Shown here piece after piece: positions 1 to 10,300 of a DNA stretch of 64,000 nucleotides. The stretch is from positions 17,761,115 through 17,825,114 of the forward strand of contig LR990051.1 of the NCBI GenBank assembly GCA_905147135.1. The letters are read 5' to 3'. Numbering within the stretch: position 1 is the first letter of the stretch; each line of letters begins with the position of its first letter. The notes under the pieces are model-generated. The model did not search any database. It was not told the DNA's origin and saw only the letters and a list, made by a program, of their open reading frames with translations. A program made the translations under genes and the position numbers. The stretch is from Blastobasis lacticolella (lineage: Eukaryota; Arthropoda; Insecta; Lepidoptera; Blastobasidae).

Positions 1-84
1 CATTGAAGTATTTACAGTGACTTCGCATATGCGTTGAAACCGACTGTAGGTAATCAATTGAATACTTCGCTATCGTTTTAAAAG

Positions 85-250
85 AAAGGCTCTCCCTGGA
101 GAGTTCAACATGTCTTCAAGAAAGGGGTGAAAAGGTTTTTGCAGGGTCGGCAGCACGTGAGTGATACCCCTGGTATTCCAAATAGCAGGCCGTAAACTTA
201 TTTGCCACCTTAGAGGTATAAAAAAGGTTTTTTGACACGAATAAAATGGA
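85..250 (+). pseudogene. LINE reverse-transcriptase C-terminal remnant and 3' tail (family E)
   Basis: The plus strand reads FKKGVKRFLQGRQ followed by a short tail to a stop. This matches the end of jockey/CR1-like LINE ORF2 proteins (pattern W-N-E-L-P ... F-K-x-x-V-x-x-F-L-x-G-R). The 3' UTR follows, with 'gccaccttagaggtataaaa' near its end. Upstream reverse transcriptase is absent, so this is a 5'-truncated dead copy. Related remnants lie at 4496-4700 and 42040-42200. Confidence 0.75.
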
Positions 251-394
251 ACGTACACTCTGAGAGGGGCCATAGCTACATTTTAATAAACATGGTACAA
301 TTATTTATTCGTTGAAACGTACTTATATCAAGAGTTCCGAGTCTATAATATTCTTATAGAAGTATCTTATTGAAATATCCGTGAAAGGTGTGGC

Positions 395-745
395 ATGAAA
401 GATGATGTAGTGACAAAAATAGAAAGAGGGATGTTGAGATGGTTCGGGCATGTAGAGCGAATGGATGAAAGAAGATTGACGAAAGAGGTATATAGTGCGA
501 ATCTGGTAAACCGGCCCTTTAGAGGTCGACCCAGAAAAACATTCACTGATCAGATCAGTAATGTTCTCCAAAAAGCTGGGGTCTGAAGTGGTAAGAATAA
601 ACGAAGATGTAGGAAAAGAGTTGTGGATATATGCGAGGCTAGGGAATTGTGTCAGGACAGAGTAAAGTGGCGGTCCATAGTCTCTGCCTACCCCACCTGT
701 GGGACACAGGCGTGAGCTATATGTATGTATGTATGTATGTATATG
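395..745 (+). pseudogene. LINE ORF2 C-terminus with (TATG)n tail
   Basis: An open frame at 395-586 carries RGMLRWFGHVERMDERRLTK and GRPRKTFTDQI, the well-known extreme C-terminus of an insect LINE polyprotein, beyond the reverse transcriptase domain. After a frame break at about 586, a second frame gives KWRSIVSAYPTCGTQA and a stop at about 716. A (TATG)n microsatellite at about 720-745 is the usual 3' end of this family. It is a 5'-truncated dead copy; a second decayed copy is at 27280-27560. Confidence 0.85.
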
Positions 746-1211
746 TATTGAAGTATTGATTTAACGATACAACGATTACCACCACTCAACACATTACGTT
801 AGAAAACCTCTAACGCATATACAGGCTGATCATAAATCGGCGGTCGTAACACAGTGTGTGGCGCCTGTGGGCGACACTCACAGGGTGTGTCTAAATAAAA
901 GTGTCGCCCGCAGCGGGGCGCTGCGCCTAAATACAATTTTACACCCCCTGTATACGTTCTATCAAAATTCACAGCAGGTCTCCCTCATATAAAGCCTCCA
1001 GTGAAAACATAAGGCTCGGTGTTTGGTTTTAGTATTCGATATTTGAGATTCCGGGGAAGGAAGGCTTTATTCGTGGTGTCTTGAATTTCTCAACGTAAAC
1101 GAGATACGAGTCGGTGCTTGGAATTAATCTACAGAGCGAGATGTAGTTTTAGTTTTAATACCTTTATCTCGCTGTTTTCATTCGTGGAATTCAAAACAAG
1201 GTCTATCTTTT
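746..1211. other. Unassigned span with one GC-rich inverted repeat
   Basis: No coding signal. The arms at 861-878 and 900-921 are complementary (gcgcctgtgggcgacact against agtgtcgcccgcag...) around a 21-nt spacer, so the DNA could form a hairpin or be the core of a small MITE. Confidence 0.5.
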
Positions 1212-1392
1212 ACTTAGGGCGTCTCGGGGTGTAGCTTACTGAACAGCTTTGGTGGGAAATACCTATATCATAGGCCTGATGCCTATGAATTTTTGCTAAC
1301 AAAGCTAAAAATCATCTCGATTAAACTGGCTTTCAAGTAAAGAAACCCGCATCGAAAACGGTTCTTTCGTTTGGGAGCCACAATGCTTTCTT
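1212..1392 (+). repeat. Dispersed repeat, family H
   Basis: It shares 'aaagctaa', 'tcgattaaactggcttt' and 'tttgggagc' in the same order with 8700-8875, and more weakly with 9488-9605 and 43690-43800. The pattern is common in lepidopteran genomes. No ORF is seen and the class is uncertain. Confidence 0.6.
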
Positions 1393-1434
1393 TCATTAAA
1401 ATCGGTGTAGTAGTTTATAAAATATTTGGGTATC

Positions 1435-1545
1435 TATCTTTTGTTACCTGCAACCTAACTATTTGAATGGGCGATAGTTACCATTTACCATTAGGTGGGG
1501 GCTGTCTGCTCGTTTGTCCCTGAGTAGCATAAAAATATCTATATG
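1435..1545 (+). mobile_element. LINE 3' tail, family E type
   Basis: It contains 'gttacctgcaacctaa', 'accattaggtgggggctgt' and 'ctgagtagcataaaaa'. These match the tails at 31590-31700 and 59160-59280. Only the 3' UTR is left. Confidence 0.65.
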
Positions 1546-1949
1546 TAAACTTGATCAGGGGTTTTCCGACACTTTCCTGTCGATTAGATTAGTCCACTAA
1601 CTCTTTTTCACACTTTAGCATTTTCACGGCGTTTCCGCGATGGTCCCGCCCCGAAGCGCGGACCGTGTGTTTCCCAGCCAGCCACAATGGGCCTTAGTCC
1701 GGCGTCCCTCTTCCCCATTGTCCGTCAGAATCTGTCCGGGACGCCTCGTCTACGCGACGAGCTTGGGCCCAAGTGGGGAACGACATATTGTATTCAGATT
1801 TGAGTCAAATCTGGTTGGAACCGGTTCTAAAGGCTGGAGTTTGGAATATTGTCGTGGTTCGGGTGAACTGGATAGACTATGAAATTTTTTATAATGAAAC
1901 ATTTAAGGGTAAAATGCGGGACTAAAATAAAGAAAATAAAAATCCTATA
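1546..1949. other. Unassigned span
   Basis: It includes an 80-codon open frame at 1640-1882, with a moderately GC-rich stretch at about 1630-1770. The frame has no recognisable domain and no splice context. I do not call a gene. Confidence 0.4.
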
Positions 1950-2292
1950 CCTTTGGCGGTAATGGGGTCAAATTAGTGCTCTCGCTCACGAGGACTCCGC
2001 CTTGACCATGATCCAGGATTTGGCAGATCAGGTAGTTATAGTGGAGCGGCTGCCATCTGACCTCCATGACCCTGCTACAAGGGGAACCTCACCAGATTGG
2101 ATCATGGTGAGACATGGGTCGCCCGAATGTGTAGGTTTCATAACGATGTTTTTCCTCACCGTGAGCATCGGTTGGTATTTAACTAATGTACATAACTCGG
2201 AAAAGAGTAATTGGTACATGACCGCAGTGGGATCGAACCCGGTACCTCTCGCTTACGAGTTGGATACCGTAACCACTCGGCCACCAACGCTC
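1950..2292 (-). mobile_element. SINE-A, near full length
   Basis: Read on the minus strand, it starts with a tRNA-like head (A box 'tggccgagtgg', B box close to 'gggttcgatcc'). The 'gtgagg.aaaacatcg' central block and the 'ggatcatggtcaaggcgga' 3' block follow. It ends at about 1950, where the usual (GAT)n tail is lost. The 156-codon plus-strand open frame at 2002-2472 runs antisense through it and is a by-product. Confidence 0.88.
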
Positions 2293-3224
2293 CATACGGG
2301 ACCATGTACGGTCTTTCTTTTTACCATTAAAATACCTACAGGAAACGGGAAAATTTATCGCGACACCTGTAATAGTAGTTTATGCAACTGTCATATAATA
2401 CCTAATTATATGCAGTTGCATACACTACTTTATCTACACTCATATTTTTATGTTAAAATATCGTACCTATAATCTTCTCAACTTTGCTGGAAGCAAGCTG
2501 CGAGTCAGTTCTGTTGTATCTACGCGTCGAGGATATCAAGCGGCGGGAAATTCACTTAATTACTTTCACATTTATCTATTTATTTGCTTCAAACAAGAAA
2601 AAACATTCACAAACACAAATTACAATAATTAGAAAAATTATTCTGTTTAGCGGGAAAATAATTACACAGAATATAAACAGGAAAATTTGAATTTTGAATT
2701 TGAATTTGTCAAAGACATTTAGGTATTCAGCCTACATTTCGCCGTGTCCCGGCGCCCGACAAAAAATAAAAAAATATAAGTGTTGCATAATGATTTAAAA
2801 GTTATTTTACGATACAGCTGTAATGAAAATAGTATGGGAAATGCTGTATCGAAAAGTAATTTTATAAAATTTTAAAGACTGGCGTGAAAAAAGTGTACCC
2901 TTAAACGACTGTTTTCGAATATGAAATTGGAACTTTACGCTGTGAGTGTAGATAAAATACATTACAGTTCCCCAGTAATAAGTATATACCTAAAAATCCG
3001 CTACATCCCGCCCCTCGCGCCGCCGCCAGACTCATTTCGCCCGAATCCCGGGGTTTCCCCTCCTCGATAAGACGCGGTTATCATTTCAGCTTTCATCGCC
3101 GACGGCTCGGAATTACCTTTGATGGGGACGATTGACTAGCCCTTTATGGAGTTAGAGACAATGACAGGAATTGTAGCAGCTACGAAACTATGGCGGACGC
3201 CTTGGCTTAAGCTTTTTATAACTA
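2293..3224. other. Unassigned AT-rich span
   Basis: No gene or clear repeat. An imperfect inverted repeat around 2802-2864 has 'cgatacag' in both arms. A GC-rich patch at about 3003-3120 has no ORF support. Confidence 0.4.
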
Positions 3225-4485
3225 CATACTCAAATGAGTAGACAGTCCACTTGATGGTAAGCGGTACAGTAAAAAACTTTTATTCCACTCAAACATACGG
3301 CACAACATTCAAAAATATTCATAGAAAAAAAACCTAAATAGAAGAAGATGGGTTTAAACTGTCCAGTGCGTGGAATCCAGTGTTAAATGTATACAACGCA
3401 AAAGTGGTTCGATTTCAGTTTCGCGTAAAGACGTAGTAAGTTTCGTGTGTCGCGGGAATCAATCAAGTAACAATGGTAGTGGTTCGAGAGTTCAAAGTGA
3501 GGGTAATCGTCGAATCCGAAAGAGGGTGGACCGATATGTCTGTCCTTAGGAGCGACTTCACACAGCGGCACCAGTCAACTCGTGACCATGGCGCATGCAA
3601 CTGCGTCGAAATATCGAGGTAAAAACAATACTAACCGTGGTAACAAACCCAATAACATGTGTAGTGCAACGTAAATAGAGACAAATTGACGGAAAAAATA
3701 TACTCTAATCTCGTTACCTAGGCCATGTGGAGAGTGCAATGGGGCCGCACTCAGTATATGCCACGACAGTCGCCGTGATGCTGGTTTTCAGTGGATACGG
3801 TATAACCCGCGTCACGAAAGAACAGACTTGTCAAATGGCAGTGGAGGGGATTTCGCGGGCATCGTATACAGCGCAAGTCGAACCACGTGACCCGGCAAGG
3901 CTCTCCATATTTGACACTAGCTATAACTGTGGCCCATAACTTCTATGATTCATGCACAGTTTCATGTTCAACAATATGCAGAACCACAGGTGCGTTCTGT
4001 GACGTTTAAGTTGAAATGCCTCACGCTTCTAATTGCGCTGGCTACCTTGCTGTTGATGGTTGGTTGGCTTTGTCAGTCTTGTTAGTCCAACGCCTAAGCA
4101 GTAGCAGTTTCACCTAAGTAAGATGCCATGACTCAGTAGAAGGTAAATGTTGATAGCAAACTCCATAATAATGTAATATTTCACCGACGTAAACATTTAT
4201 TTGAATAATCGAAAAGCTGAATCCTCATGTTAAATTTATAGCATAGAATGACATAATACTATCGTTTATATCCATCCATTAATGCCTAAATTCAATAATT
4301 ACATTTTTAATACTAGGCAAGAAGAAATTAAATAAAGTCGATGTAGATACTATTTGTATACTACCTTCGGAACGGTTCTCAGAAAGAGAATAGGAGTAAT
4401 CCAACCATCACCACTAGAATAATACCCAAGTGGTGGTAGGTGGTAAGAGGGAAAATGTCTAAGAGGCTGGCTGTCTCTCTATTTC
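3225..4485. other. Mostly unassigned span
   Basis: At 3225-3270 lies a minus-strand scrap of a family E tail ('gtagacagtccacttgatgg'). The rest, including 62- and 70-codon frames near 3383-3571 and 3727-3939, has no recognisable homology. The stretch at about 3590-3680 reads like old repeat DNA but I cannot name it. Confidence 0.4.
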
Positions 4486-4495
4486 CGTGATAAGG

Positions 4496-4700
4496 TCGTG
4501 GAATGAGCTTATCTCTATGTGTATAGAGGGAAGTTATCCTTGGAGAATACAGTATAGGGGTGAAAAGTTTTTGACGGGGTCGGTATCACGTCAGTGATTC
4601 CCCTGGAATTGTAAAAGTCCATAGGCTGTGGTAACTGTTTAGCATCTGGCAAGCCGTAAGCTTGTCTGCTACCTTAGTGGTACAAAGCAGAGCATATGGG
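4496..4700 (+). pseudogene. LINE C-terminal remnant and 3' tail (family E)
   Basis: The frame gives S-W-N-E-L at about 4497. Further on, frame-shifted, come the 'ggggtgaaaagttttt' and 'cggggtcggtatcacg' segments that encode the FKxGVKxFLxGR end of a jockey/CR1-like LINE. The tail holds 'gtccataggctgtggtaact' and 'accttagtggtacaaa'. Frameshifts and stops make it dead. Confidence 0.7.
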
Positions 4701-5129
4701 CATATTTTCTACTGCGTATCTCCACACTGCGATTTCATACTAGCATTACAAGCCTGGAGGATATGGTAACATCCTTCGAGGCCTTACAACAGTCGGCTAC
4801 GGTTGTTATCACAGAAATCAAAAAGGTAGCTACCTTCATGGTTGAAATATTAAGGCAACTCCACGAGCATTTTCTACTCCATTCAAAATTACCTGAAACA
4901 AACAAAACGTATTCATTAATATACGAATCTACTTTATATTTCACAAACAACAGTTCCTTGGTCTACCAATCTCAACTTCGGTCAGTACATCGAATCCAAA
5001 GCAAAGACTAAGTAACTGGTATCATCTCGACAGGCAGGCGGTACTTCACTTTTAAGCAGTTGCTTCAGGTATAACAAGTACCTGCAACTGCCGCATCTAG
5101 GATGTCTCAGCCAAATACCAACAGGGTAC
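4701..5129. other. Unassigned span
   Basis: Two overlapping frames of 71 and 82 codons on opposite strands (4735-5011) resemble no known family. No splice or promoter context was found. Confidence 0.35.
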
Positions 5130-5227
5130 CGATTCTGGTGTGCACTGCAGTTGTTATTATGTTGCAATGTAACTGTGATAATACTACGTCGAGGTTATCA
5201 AGTCAGTCCCAGCATCATCCCAGTTAA

Positions 5228-6439
5228 CCCTTTAACCGCCACGCTTAGAATCAGTTGGCGTGCCCTCAGCGCCACGCACAGTAAAACGAAAAATAAATAC
5301 CTACAACAAATAGTGATGTTCAATAGTATATCGATATGGGTAATTCCCCTTCAAACGCTTACAATTTCATCTAAATATCGTAACAGACAGTAGATAGAAA
5401 GCGTTACTTTGTAATTTGATTTCTAATATTAGCAGGTATTTTGGTAACACAATGAAACAAAAAGCGTTCCAAAAAGGTTTTTGGAACAAGTATTTTTACG
5501 TACTCGTACTCGCAAGACTCAGTACGCATTTTACCTAGTACGTCTCACCTCTAAAATGAAGTGGCCCTAAGCTTGCAATAATAATATTAAGTCATTCATA
5601 TAAACTTAATCTATTTATTTAATACAGTTTAGGTTAAATAAAATAATGCGATATAAAAATTACCTCTTCATCGATGTTAAACTCTTCATCTGATTCAAAT
5701 TCTTCATCTTCATCACCTTCCAGAATACGTATTAATTCTTCAGCAGTTGTCATGTTGAATCACATTTATCGATAACACGAACATAATAATAACACACATA
5801 AGCACAACACCAATGGAAAATTCCAGAAGGCGGCACTCGTTTATGACGTCAGAAGCGGTCGTCTTTTTCCGTCCGTGGCGCTGGGTGTACTAGCAACATT
5901 AGTTTCTAAGCATGCAGACTAGGGATGGGAATTGTCGATTCAGTTACTGACATTTTTAAGCTTTATTTATTATAAATAAAATAAAATAAACACATTTATT
6001 TATAGAAATAAATGTGTTTACTATAGAGTAACATTTGCTTTATTTGTTTTATAATAACTTAGTAAGTATAAACAGAAATAGTTTAATTTATGTGGATTTT
6101 TCTACCAGTAAATCATTGCTTATGTCCCATCCTTATTGTCGGATTTTTCCGTCACTGGCGTTGGACACCAATACACTTTTCGAATAATACTATCAGTAAT
6201 TTATTCAACTTTAGACATTATTTTTGAGTCTTCTAATTAAGAAACTAAAGTGTAAGCAATTGTATATGATTACTTCATCAACTATTTACCAAATTATGAA
6301 CATTATTTTAATATAATACAGTGCTATCAAACAAAAAGGCAGATTAACCGAGTAGTGGTATTTGGTCGTAAATATCCGACCTTGGCGAAATGAGCACGAA
6401 AATTTTTGACGGATATATCCGACCTTGGCGGTTAAAGGG
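5228..6439. mobile_element. piggyBac-like DNA transposon, internally deleted (1,212 bp)
   Basis: It is flanked by TTAA at 5224-5227 and 6440-6443, with perfect 14-bp terminal inverted repeats ccctttaaccgcca (5228-5241) and tggcggttaaaggg (6426-6439). TTAA duplication plus CCC..GGG ends is the piggyBac signature. Subterminal direct repeats of tatccgaccttggcg lie at 6373-6387 and 6416-6430. A perfect 15-bp stem with a 4-nt loop lies at 5987-6020. The only coding trace is an acidic N-terminal ORF on the minus strand at 5634-5753. No DDD catalytic core fits in the remaining space, so it is non-autonomous. Confidence 0.88.
5634..5753 (-). pseudogene. Remnant N-terminus of a piggyBac-like transposase (39 codons)
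   Basis: From ATG at 5753 the minus strand encodes MTTAEELIRILEGDEDEEFE followed by more D/E-rich residues, then a stop at 5634-5636. piggyBac transposases begin with such an acidic, low-complexity N-terminus ahead of the catalytic domain. The position fits: inside a TTAA-flanked element, reading inward from the right end with about 690 bp of leader. A GAG|GTAATT at the end of the acidic run could be a 5' splice site or simply the deletion edge. The catalytic domain and cysteine-rich C-terminus are missing. The assignment rests on position and composition, not on alignment. Confidence 0.6.
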
Positions 6440-6955
6440 TTAAATGTCAGTTAAATCATTGTTAGACCTTTGACTCGTTTTCGTTGACAGAATTGAAGGC
6501 AGTTTGACTACTAAGAAAGATGCAACTTAGTCATTTATTTATTTATTAGAGTAACAACAGCCATATAAAACCATAATGGAACTAGAGTACCAGAAAACGA
6601 ATTGTTGAAAAGTTCGAACTTATGAAAGTTGCATCTCAATATCTGTCATTTGACTAACAATCACACGTTTGACATGCGATGCAATTGTAATGTTACTGAA
6701 ACTGAGACGATTTCCGTACCAGAATCGAAGCCCTGGCCGCCTTGGATTTGGTGGAAAAGCGAAGATGATAATTTGTGACCCGCAATTGATTATCTAATGC
6801 TAAACTGCAGAGCCTCGAGCGTCGGCGTCGGGTTGCGTGTTTATGTCGGTCCTCTACAGGTTGCATTTCGGAGAGTGTGCGAAGCAGTTGCACGACCTCA
6901 TTCGGCCGTCCTCGCCCCGCCATCGGGAAACGCGATCAGGACGAACGTTTCCTCC

Positions 6956-7325
6956 TAAGCGAGCGGCCACACAGAAAAGACGCAGACGGGACGCGGACGC
7001 GACTTAAAACATACAGAAAAGACAGGGCACGGACGCGGCGCCGTCGCGGACCAGTCAAGAGCGTAGGCAAGACAAGGACAGCAAGCCCTGCGGGCGAGGC
7101 CCGACTCCCCGAGCCCCGCCCGCACCCCCGCTCTCGTCCGCGGCGCACCCGTGCCTCGACTTTTCTGTATGTTTTAAGTCGTGTGTGCGACGCGTCCGCG
7201 CCCTGTCTTTCCTGTATGTTTTGCGTCGCGACGTTTTTATACATTTAGTATGAAAGTAAATTGAACGGGCGCCGCGTCCGCGACGTGTCTGCGTCTTACG
7301 TCTTTTCTGTGTGGCCGCTCGCTTA
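6956..7325. mobile_element. GC-rich inverted-repeat element (about 370 bp)
   Basis: The terminal arms at 6956-6982 and about 7295-7325 are complementary (taagcgagcggccacacag against its reverse), with a 7-bp insertion in the right arm. TA sits at each edge. Inside are repeated 'catacagaaaagacagg'-like blocks in both orientations. GC content is far above the flanks. Frames of 123, 111 and 102 codons arise on both strands, as expected for GC-rich palindromic DNA, and match nothing. A MITE is the best reading. Confidence 0.7.
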
Positions 7326-7329
7326 TGTC

Positions 7330-7432
7330 GTGAATCTTCCAGCCATCCACCGCTTCTCTCTTTCATCTTAATATTGAGAGAAAGAAACAAACGCTCTCTC
7401 GCGCGAGCTGTGTCGCACGCACGCTTGTGGTA
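7330..7432. repeat. Partial copy of a palindromic CG-rich element
   Basis: It shares 'attgagagaaagaaacaaa', 'cgctctctcgcgcgagct' and 'gtgtcgc' with 23002-23140 and 12775-12917. Only one side of the palindrome is present; the other side is replaced by the element ending at 7325. Confidence 0.6.
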
Positions 7433-8699
7433 ATCATTTTAATAGACCTACAGCGTCGACCCAAAGTGACGTACACTTTTGACATGCAACCAGCTCCTCC
7501 ACAAGAAGCCCGCAACAAATTTAATTAAGAAACGGAAATAAGAAAACTAGAAGGTCTGAGCAGTAGTCACATCAGCTGAAGTAAGACAGAAGCGGTACGA
7601 CAATTAATTAATTACCAAGGAAAGCGAAGCCGTAAGCAATCACAGTCTATTCCACCGCAAATCTCACAAAACAAGGGACAAATCTCCGTGCCATTTCCAT
7701 TTATCTGGGAATTATCTTCAGAAACAAGTCCACGTCTCTATAGATTCTTAGCAGTAATTAATTGCTTTGTTTGATGTTGTGTTGTTCGATTCTTCTTGTT
7801 ATTACTGAGATACGGCGTTGATCGGAGTTCGCTCTTCGGGACGAATCTACCGCCTAATTCCGACCAAAATCTCGAAGAACGCCGAGAGAACATTTTTTCG
7901 ACCTGAGCGATACTCGCGCAGTAAAATCTTAAATTTTATCTTTTCGCCAGCCAAAAAACTGTATTAAACGTCCATGAAATTTATCTTTAACGATATAAGA
8001 CTGTCACTGCCACTGACAGATAGTTGAATGTCATTATTAATGGAGATACGTGGCTAGAAAAATGTCTAAAACGAGATGTCACAGCGTGAGACCGACCGAA
8101 GACTGAAATAGGTTATCTCGACTCAACTCTATCCACGTGTAAGTTTTGTCTATCTCAAATGATACGTTACAAAAGATATACCTGCCTAGAAATTCCAGTT
8201 CAGTTATAACGCGTTATAAGAAACATATTATATTTTCATTTTCTAAAAGGAATGTAGATTCATGCTATACTTATTCGATTAGAAAGTACCTACATAATCG
8301 TAATATAGATATTTTTGGTCAATTCTAAGTCTGGATATTTATGTGCTTTTTACGACACGGAGCCAAGTACGAAATTATGAATGTGGAGTCTTATTTAATA
8401 ACCCACGCCGCAAAAAGAAGGGTATTACAATTTTATGGGAGCCTTATCTGTAACTGGACCATGACACCAGTCATCATCACAGCCCATAAAAGTCCACTGG
8501 AGGATATCATATATCATCTTCATTTTCAGCACTTTACTGTAGGGCTTTCAAATAGACCACGGTCGCGCCAGCCAAATTGCATGTCTCGCCGAGTGGCGGC
8601 CAAGCGCTGTGTTTTTAACAACTTGTTAATTGGATTTCAATTGGCCGATGCGTTTTGACCCTTTATAACCTCCAAAGAATAACCCAACCGACAGAAAAG
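7433..8699. other. Unassigned span with one family C scrap
   Basis: At about 8470-8515 the minus strand holds the 3' end of family C ('catcatcacagcccataa', 'gtccactggagga'). A 105-codon frame at 8341-8658 runs over this scrap and has no recognisable domain. I see nothing else. Confidence 0.4.
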
Positions 8700-8875
8700 A
8701 TCGGATAACCCACGACCAAGTTTACTTAAACACGAATATTTTTTAAACTACAGAACCGATTTTAATGAAACAAAGCTAAGAACCATCTTGATTAAACTGG
8801 CTTTGAAATAGAGAAAACCACATCCAAATCGGTCCATCCGTTTGGGAGCTACGATGTCACGGACAGATAAAAAAG
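8700..8875 (+). repeat. Dispersed repeat, family H
   Basis: Blocks: 'aaactacagaaccgatttta', 'gattaaactggctttgaa', 'aatcggtccatccgtttggg' and 'gatgtcacggacagat'. This is the best-preserved copy in the window. The same blocks recur at 1212-1392, 9488-9605 and 43690-43800. Confidence 0.65.
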
Positions 8876-8989
8876 AAGTGAACCCATGTACGACGGTATG
8901 TATGTATTAGATACACATACATACCATGTAGGAATCATATTTTTTCGTCAATGCAAGACAAATAACAGTAATTGCATTGTCCATCAGCC

Positions 8990-9094
8990 GTTCGACGGCC
9001 GGGGCTAATGACACATGCAAATAGGTGGGTACCCGATCGGAAGGGAGTCGTAGTGACAGGGAGTGCCGATGAGAGCGTAGAGAGTGGCAGATGT
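8990..9094 (+). repeat. Dispersed repeat pair, copy 1
   Basis: It shares 'taatgacac.tgca', 'cgatcgg...ggagtc' and 'gggagtg' in order with 10098-10195. No ORF. The origin is unknown. It sits directly next to a SINE-B copy. Confidence 0.5.
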
Positions 9095-9368
9095 GTAGGT
9101 TACATAGAAATAATTATAAAAATATTATATGCTTGGACAATTCACACAGCGCCCTCTAGCCTCGAAGTAAGCAAAGCTTGTGTTGTGGGTGCTAGATAAC
9201 TGACGAACTACTTATATACTTTTAAATAGATGCTTGTTATACATATAACGCCCAAACCCTTAACCGAAATTAAAATTCATAATTACAATATATGCTCGGC
9301 AAGGAATCGAACCCGGGACCTCTGCGTGGCGACCGGAATGTTAACCAACTGAACCACTGAGGTCGTCA
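9095..9368 (-). mobile_element. SINE-B, tRNA-derived, near full length
   Basis: The minus strand begins with a tRNA-like head: 'cctcagtggttcagttgg' (A-box region) and a perfect B box, ggttcgattcc. The body carries 'cacccacaacacaagcttt' and 'gagggcgctgtgtgaattg', and the end is AT-rich. The head differs from SINE-A, so it is a separate family. The second copy is at 37012-37194. Confidence 0.8.
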
Positions 9369-9417
9369 ACAATACTCAGGACGTCTGGTCGTCAAATACA
9401 ATAGTCACCACAAACAC

Positions 9418-9482
9418 AGACAATTGACACCCACGAGTGTAATTGGTGCTATTCTACTCTGCCGGACACCACATGGCCCACC
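9418..9482 (-). mobile_element. Family C 5' head fragment
   Basis: The minus strand reads 'gtggtgtccggcagagtag', 'aatagcacc' and 'cactcgtgggtgtc', the first roughly 60 bp of family C. The rest is missing. Confidence 0.7.
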
Positions 9483-9487
9483 TCATA

Positions 9488-9605
9488 CATTGATTAAACT
9501 GGCGTAAAGCCAAATGAACGAAACCGAATCGAAATCGGTCCCTCCGTTTTAGGTAGTTAGGATGTCACAGACAAACACACAGAACATGTTAAACTTATAC
9601 AACGT
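9488..9605 (+). repeat. Family H fragment
   Basis: 'gattaaactggc', 'aaatcggtccctccgtttta' and 'gatgtcacagacaaacacac' match the 3' half of family H. Confidence 0.55.
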
Positions 9606-9664
9606 CTCCTTTTACATAGGGGGTTAAACATTTTAGACAACACGTTTTTGTAAGTTTATTTTGC

Positions 9665-9966
9665 AGTCGGTGTCCGAGTGGTTAAGGTATCCGACTCGTA
9701 AGCGAAAGGTAGCGGGTTCGAAATCCCACTGCGGCGATGCATCAATTACTCTTTTCTGAGTTACGTACATTAGTTAAAAGTGATGAAACCTGCACATTCA
9801 GGCGACTGAATGTGTAACTATGATCTAATCTGGTCAGGTTTCCCTGGAAGTCAGATGGTGGTTGCTCCACTGTAATTATCTGATCTACTTATTCCTGGAT
9901 CATGGTCAAGGCGGACCCCGGGCCCTCGAGTGCGAGAGCACAACCGGGACTTTAACGCCAAGATAA
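9665..9966 (+). mobile_element. SINE-A, near full length
   Basis: The tRNA-like head 'gtccgagtggttaaggtatc' is followed by a B box with one extra A (gggttcgaaatcc), then the antisense-conserved 'acctgcacattcaggcgact' block and 'gatcatggtcaaggcggacc'. It ends 'taacgccaagat'. A stretch around the 'gagggaaaacatcg' core is deleted, so it is a little short. It is not a functional tRNA gene. Confidence 0.88.
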
Positions 9967-10097
9967 TTACTTATTTTTTATTTGTTGCGTTTTTATTTTC
10001 CTTGTCGGTACATTTCCGACATCTGTCATTTACGTAATTCTATCATTGAAGCGCTTGACAGATTGCATGAGTCAGTGTCGTGTTCCTAAAATATGGG

Positions 10098-10300
10098 TAC
10101 TGAGGGTAATGACACGTGCATATGGGCTCGAAAGCGATCGGTGGGGAGTCACAGTTCGACGCCAAGGGAGTGGCGTTGAGGTCATAGAAAGCAAATGATA
10201 TATTGTTAGTTTTCATTTTATTATGTACTCAGTGACAAACGAGCAGACAGTCCAATTTATGGTGAGGGGGTAACTGTCACCCATAACATGTTACGTACAT
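10098..10300 (+). repeat. Dispersed repeat pair, copy 2, then an antisense LINE tail
   Basis: 10098-10195 matches 8990-9094. From about 10218 the minus strand is a family E LINE tail ('cagtgacaaacgagcagaca' on the plus strand), cut short near 10290. Confidence 0.5.

Larger units (their letters stand above)
5130..6727 (+). mobile_element. MITE-like element, copy 1, split by a piggyBac-like insertion
   Basis: The short terminal inverted repeats are cgattctgg (5130-5138) and ccagaatcg (6719-6727). The two halves, 5130-5227 and 6440-6727, line up in inverse orientation with one continuous 386-bp copy at 58769-59154. Shared strings include 'catcatcccagttaa', 'gttaaatcatt' and 'gacacgttttcgttgacaga' with small changes. 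No ORF. The gap is exactly the element at 5228-6439. Confidence 0.85.

Noticed and set aside
2002..2472. Longest open frame, 156 codons
   Set aside because: It runs antisense through SINE-A and on into AT-rich flank; similar antisense frames appear in other SINE-A copies.
3000..3130. GC-rich patch as a promoter or CpG island (also 21150-21450 and 43860-44010)
   Set aside because: No adjacent gene, transcription start motif or ORF; composition alone is not enough.
6877..7390. Arginine-rich frames of 102-123 codons on both strands
   Set aside because: GC-rich palindromic DNA opens frames on both strands; the translations are low-complexity and mirror one another.
9665..9740. Possible tRNA gene (A and B boxes present), also at 26398, 28221 and 57010
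   Set aside because: Each is followed by the SINE-A body, and the acceptor stem does not close into a proper cloverleaf. They are SINE heads.
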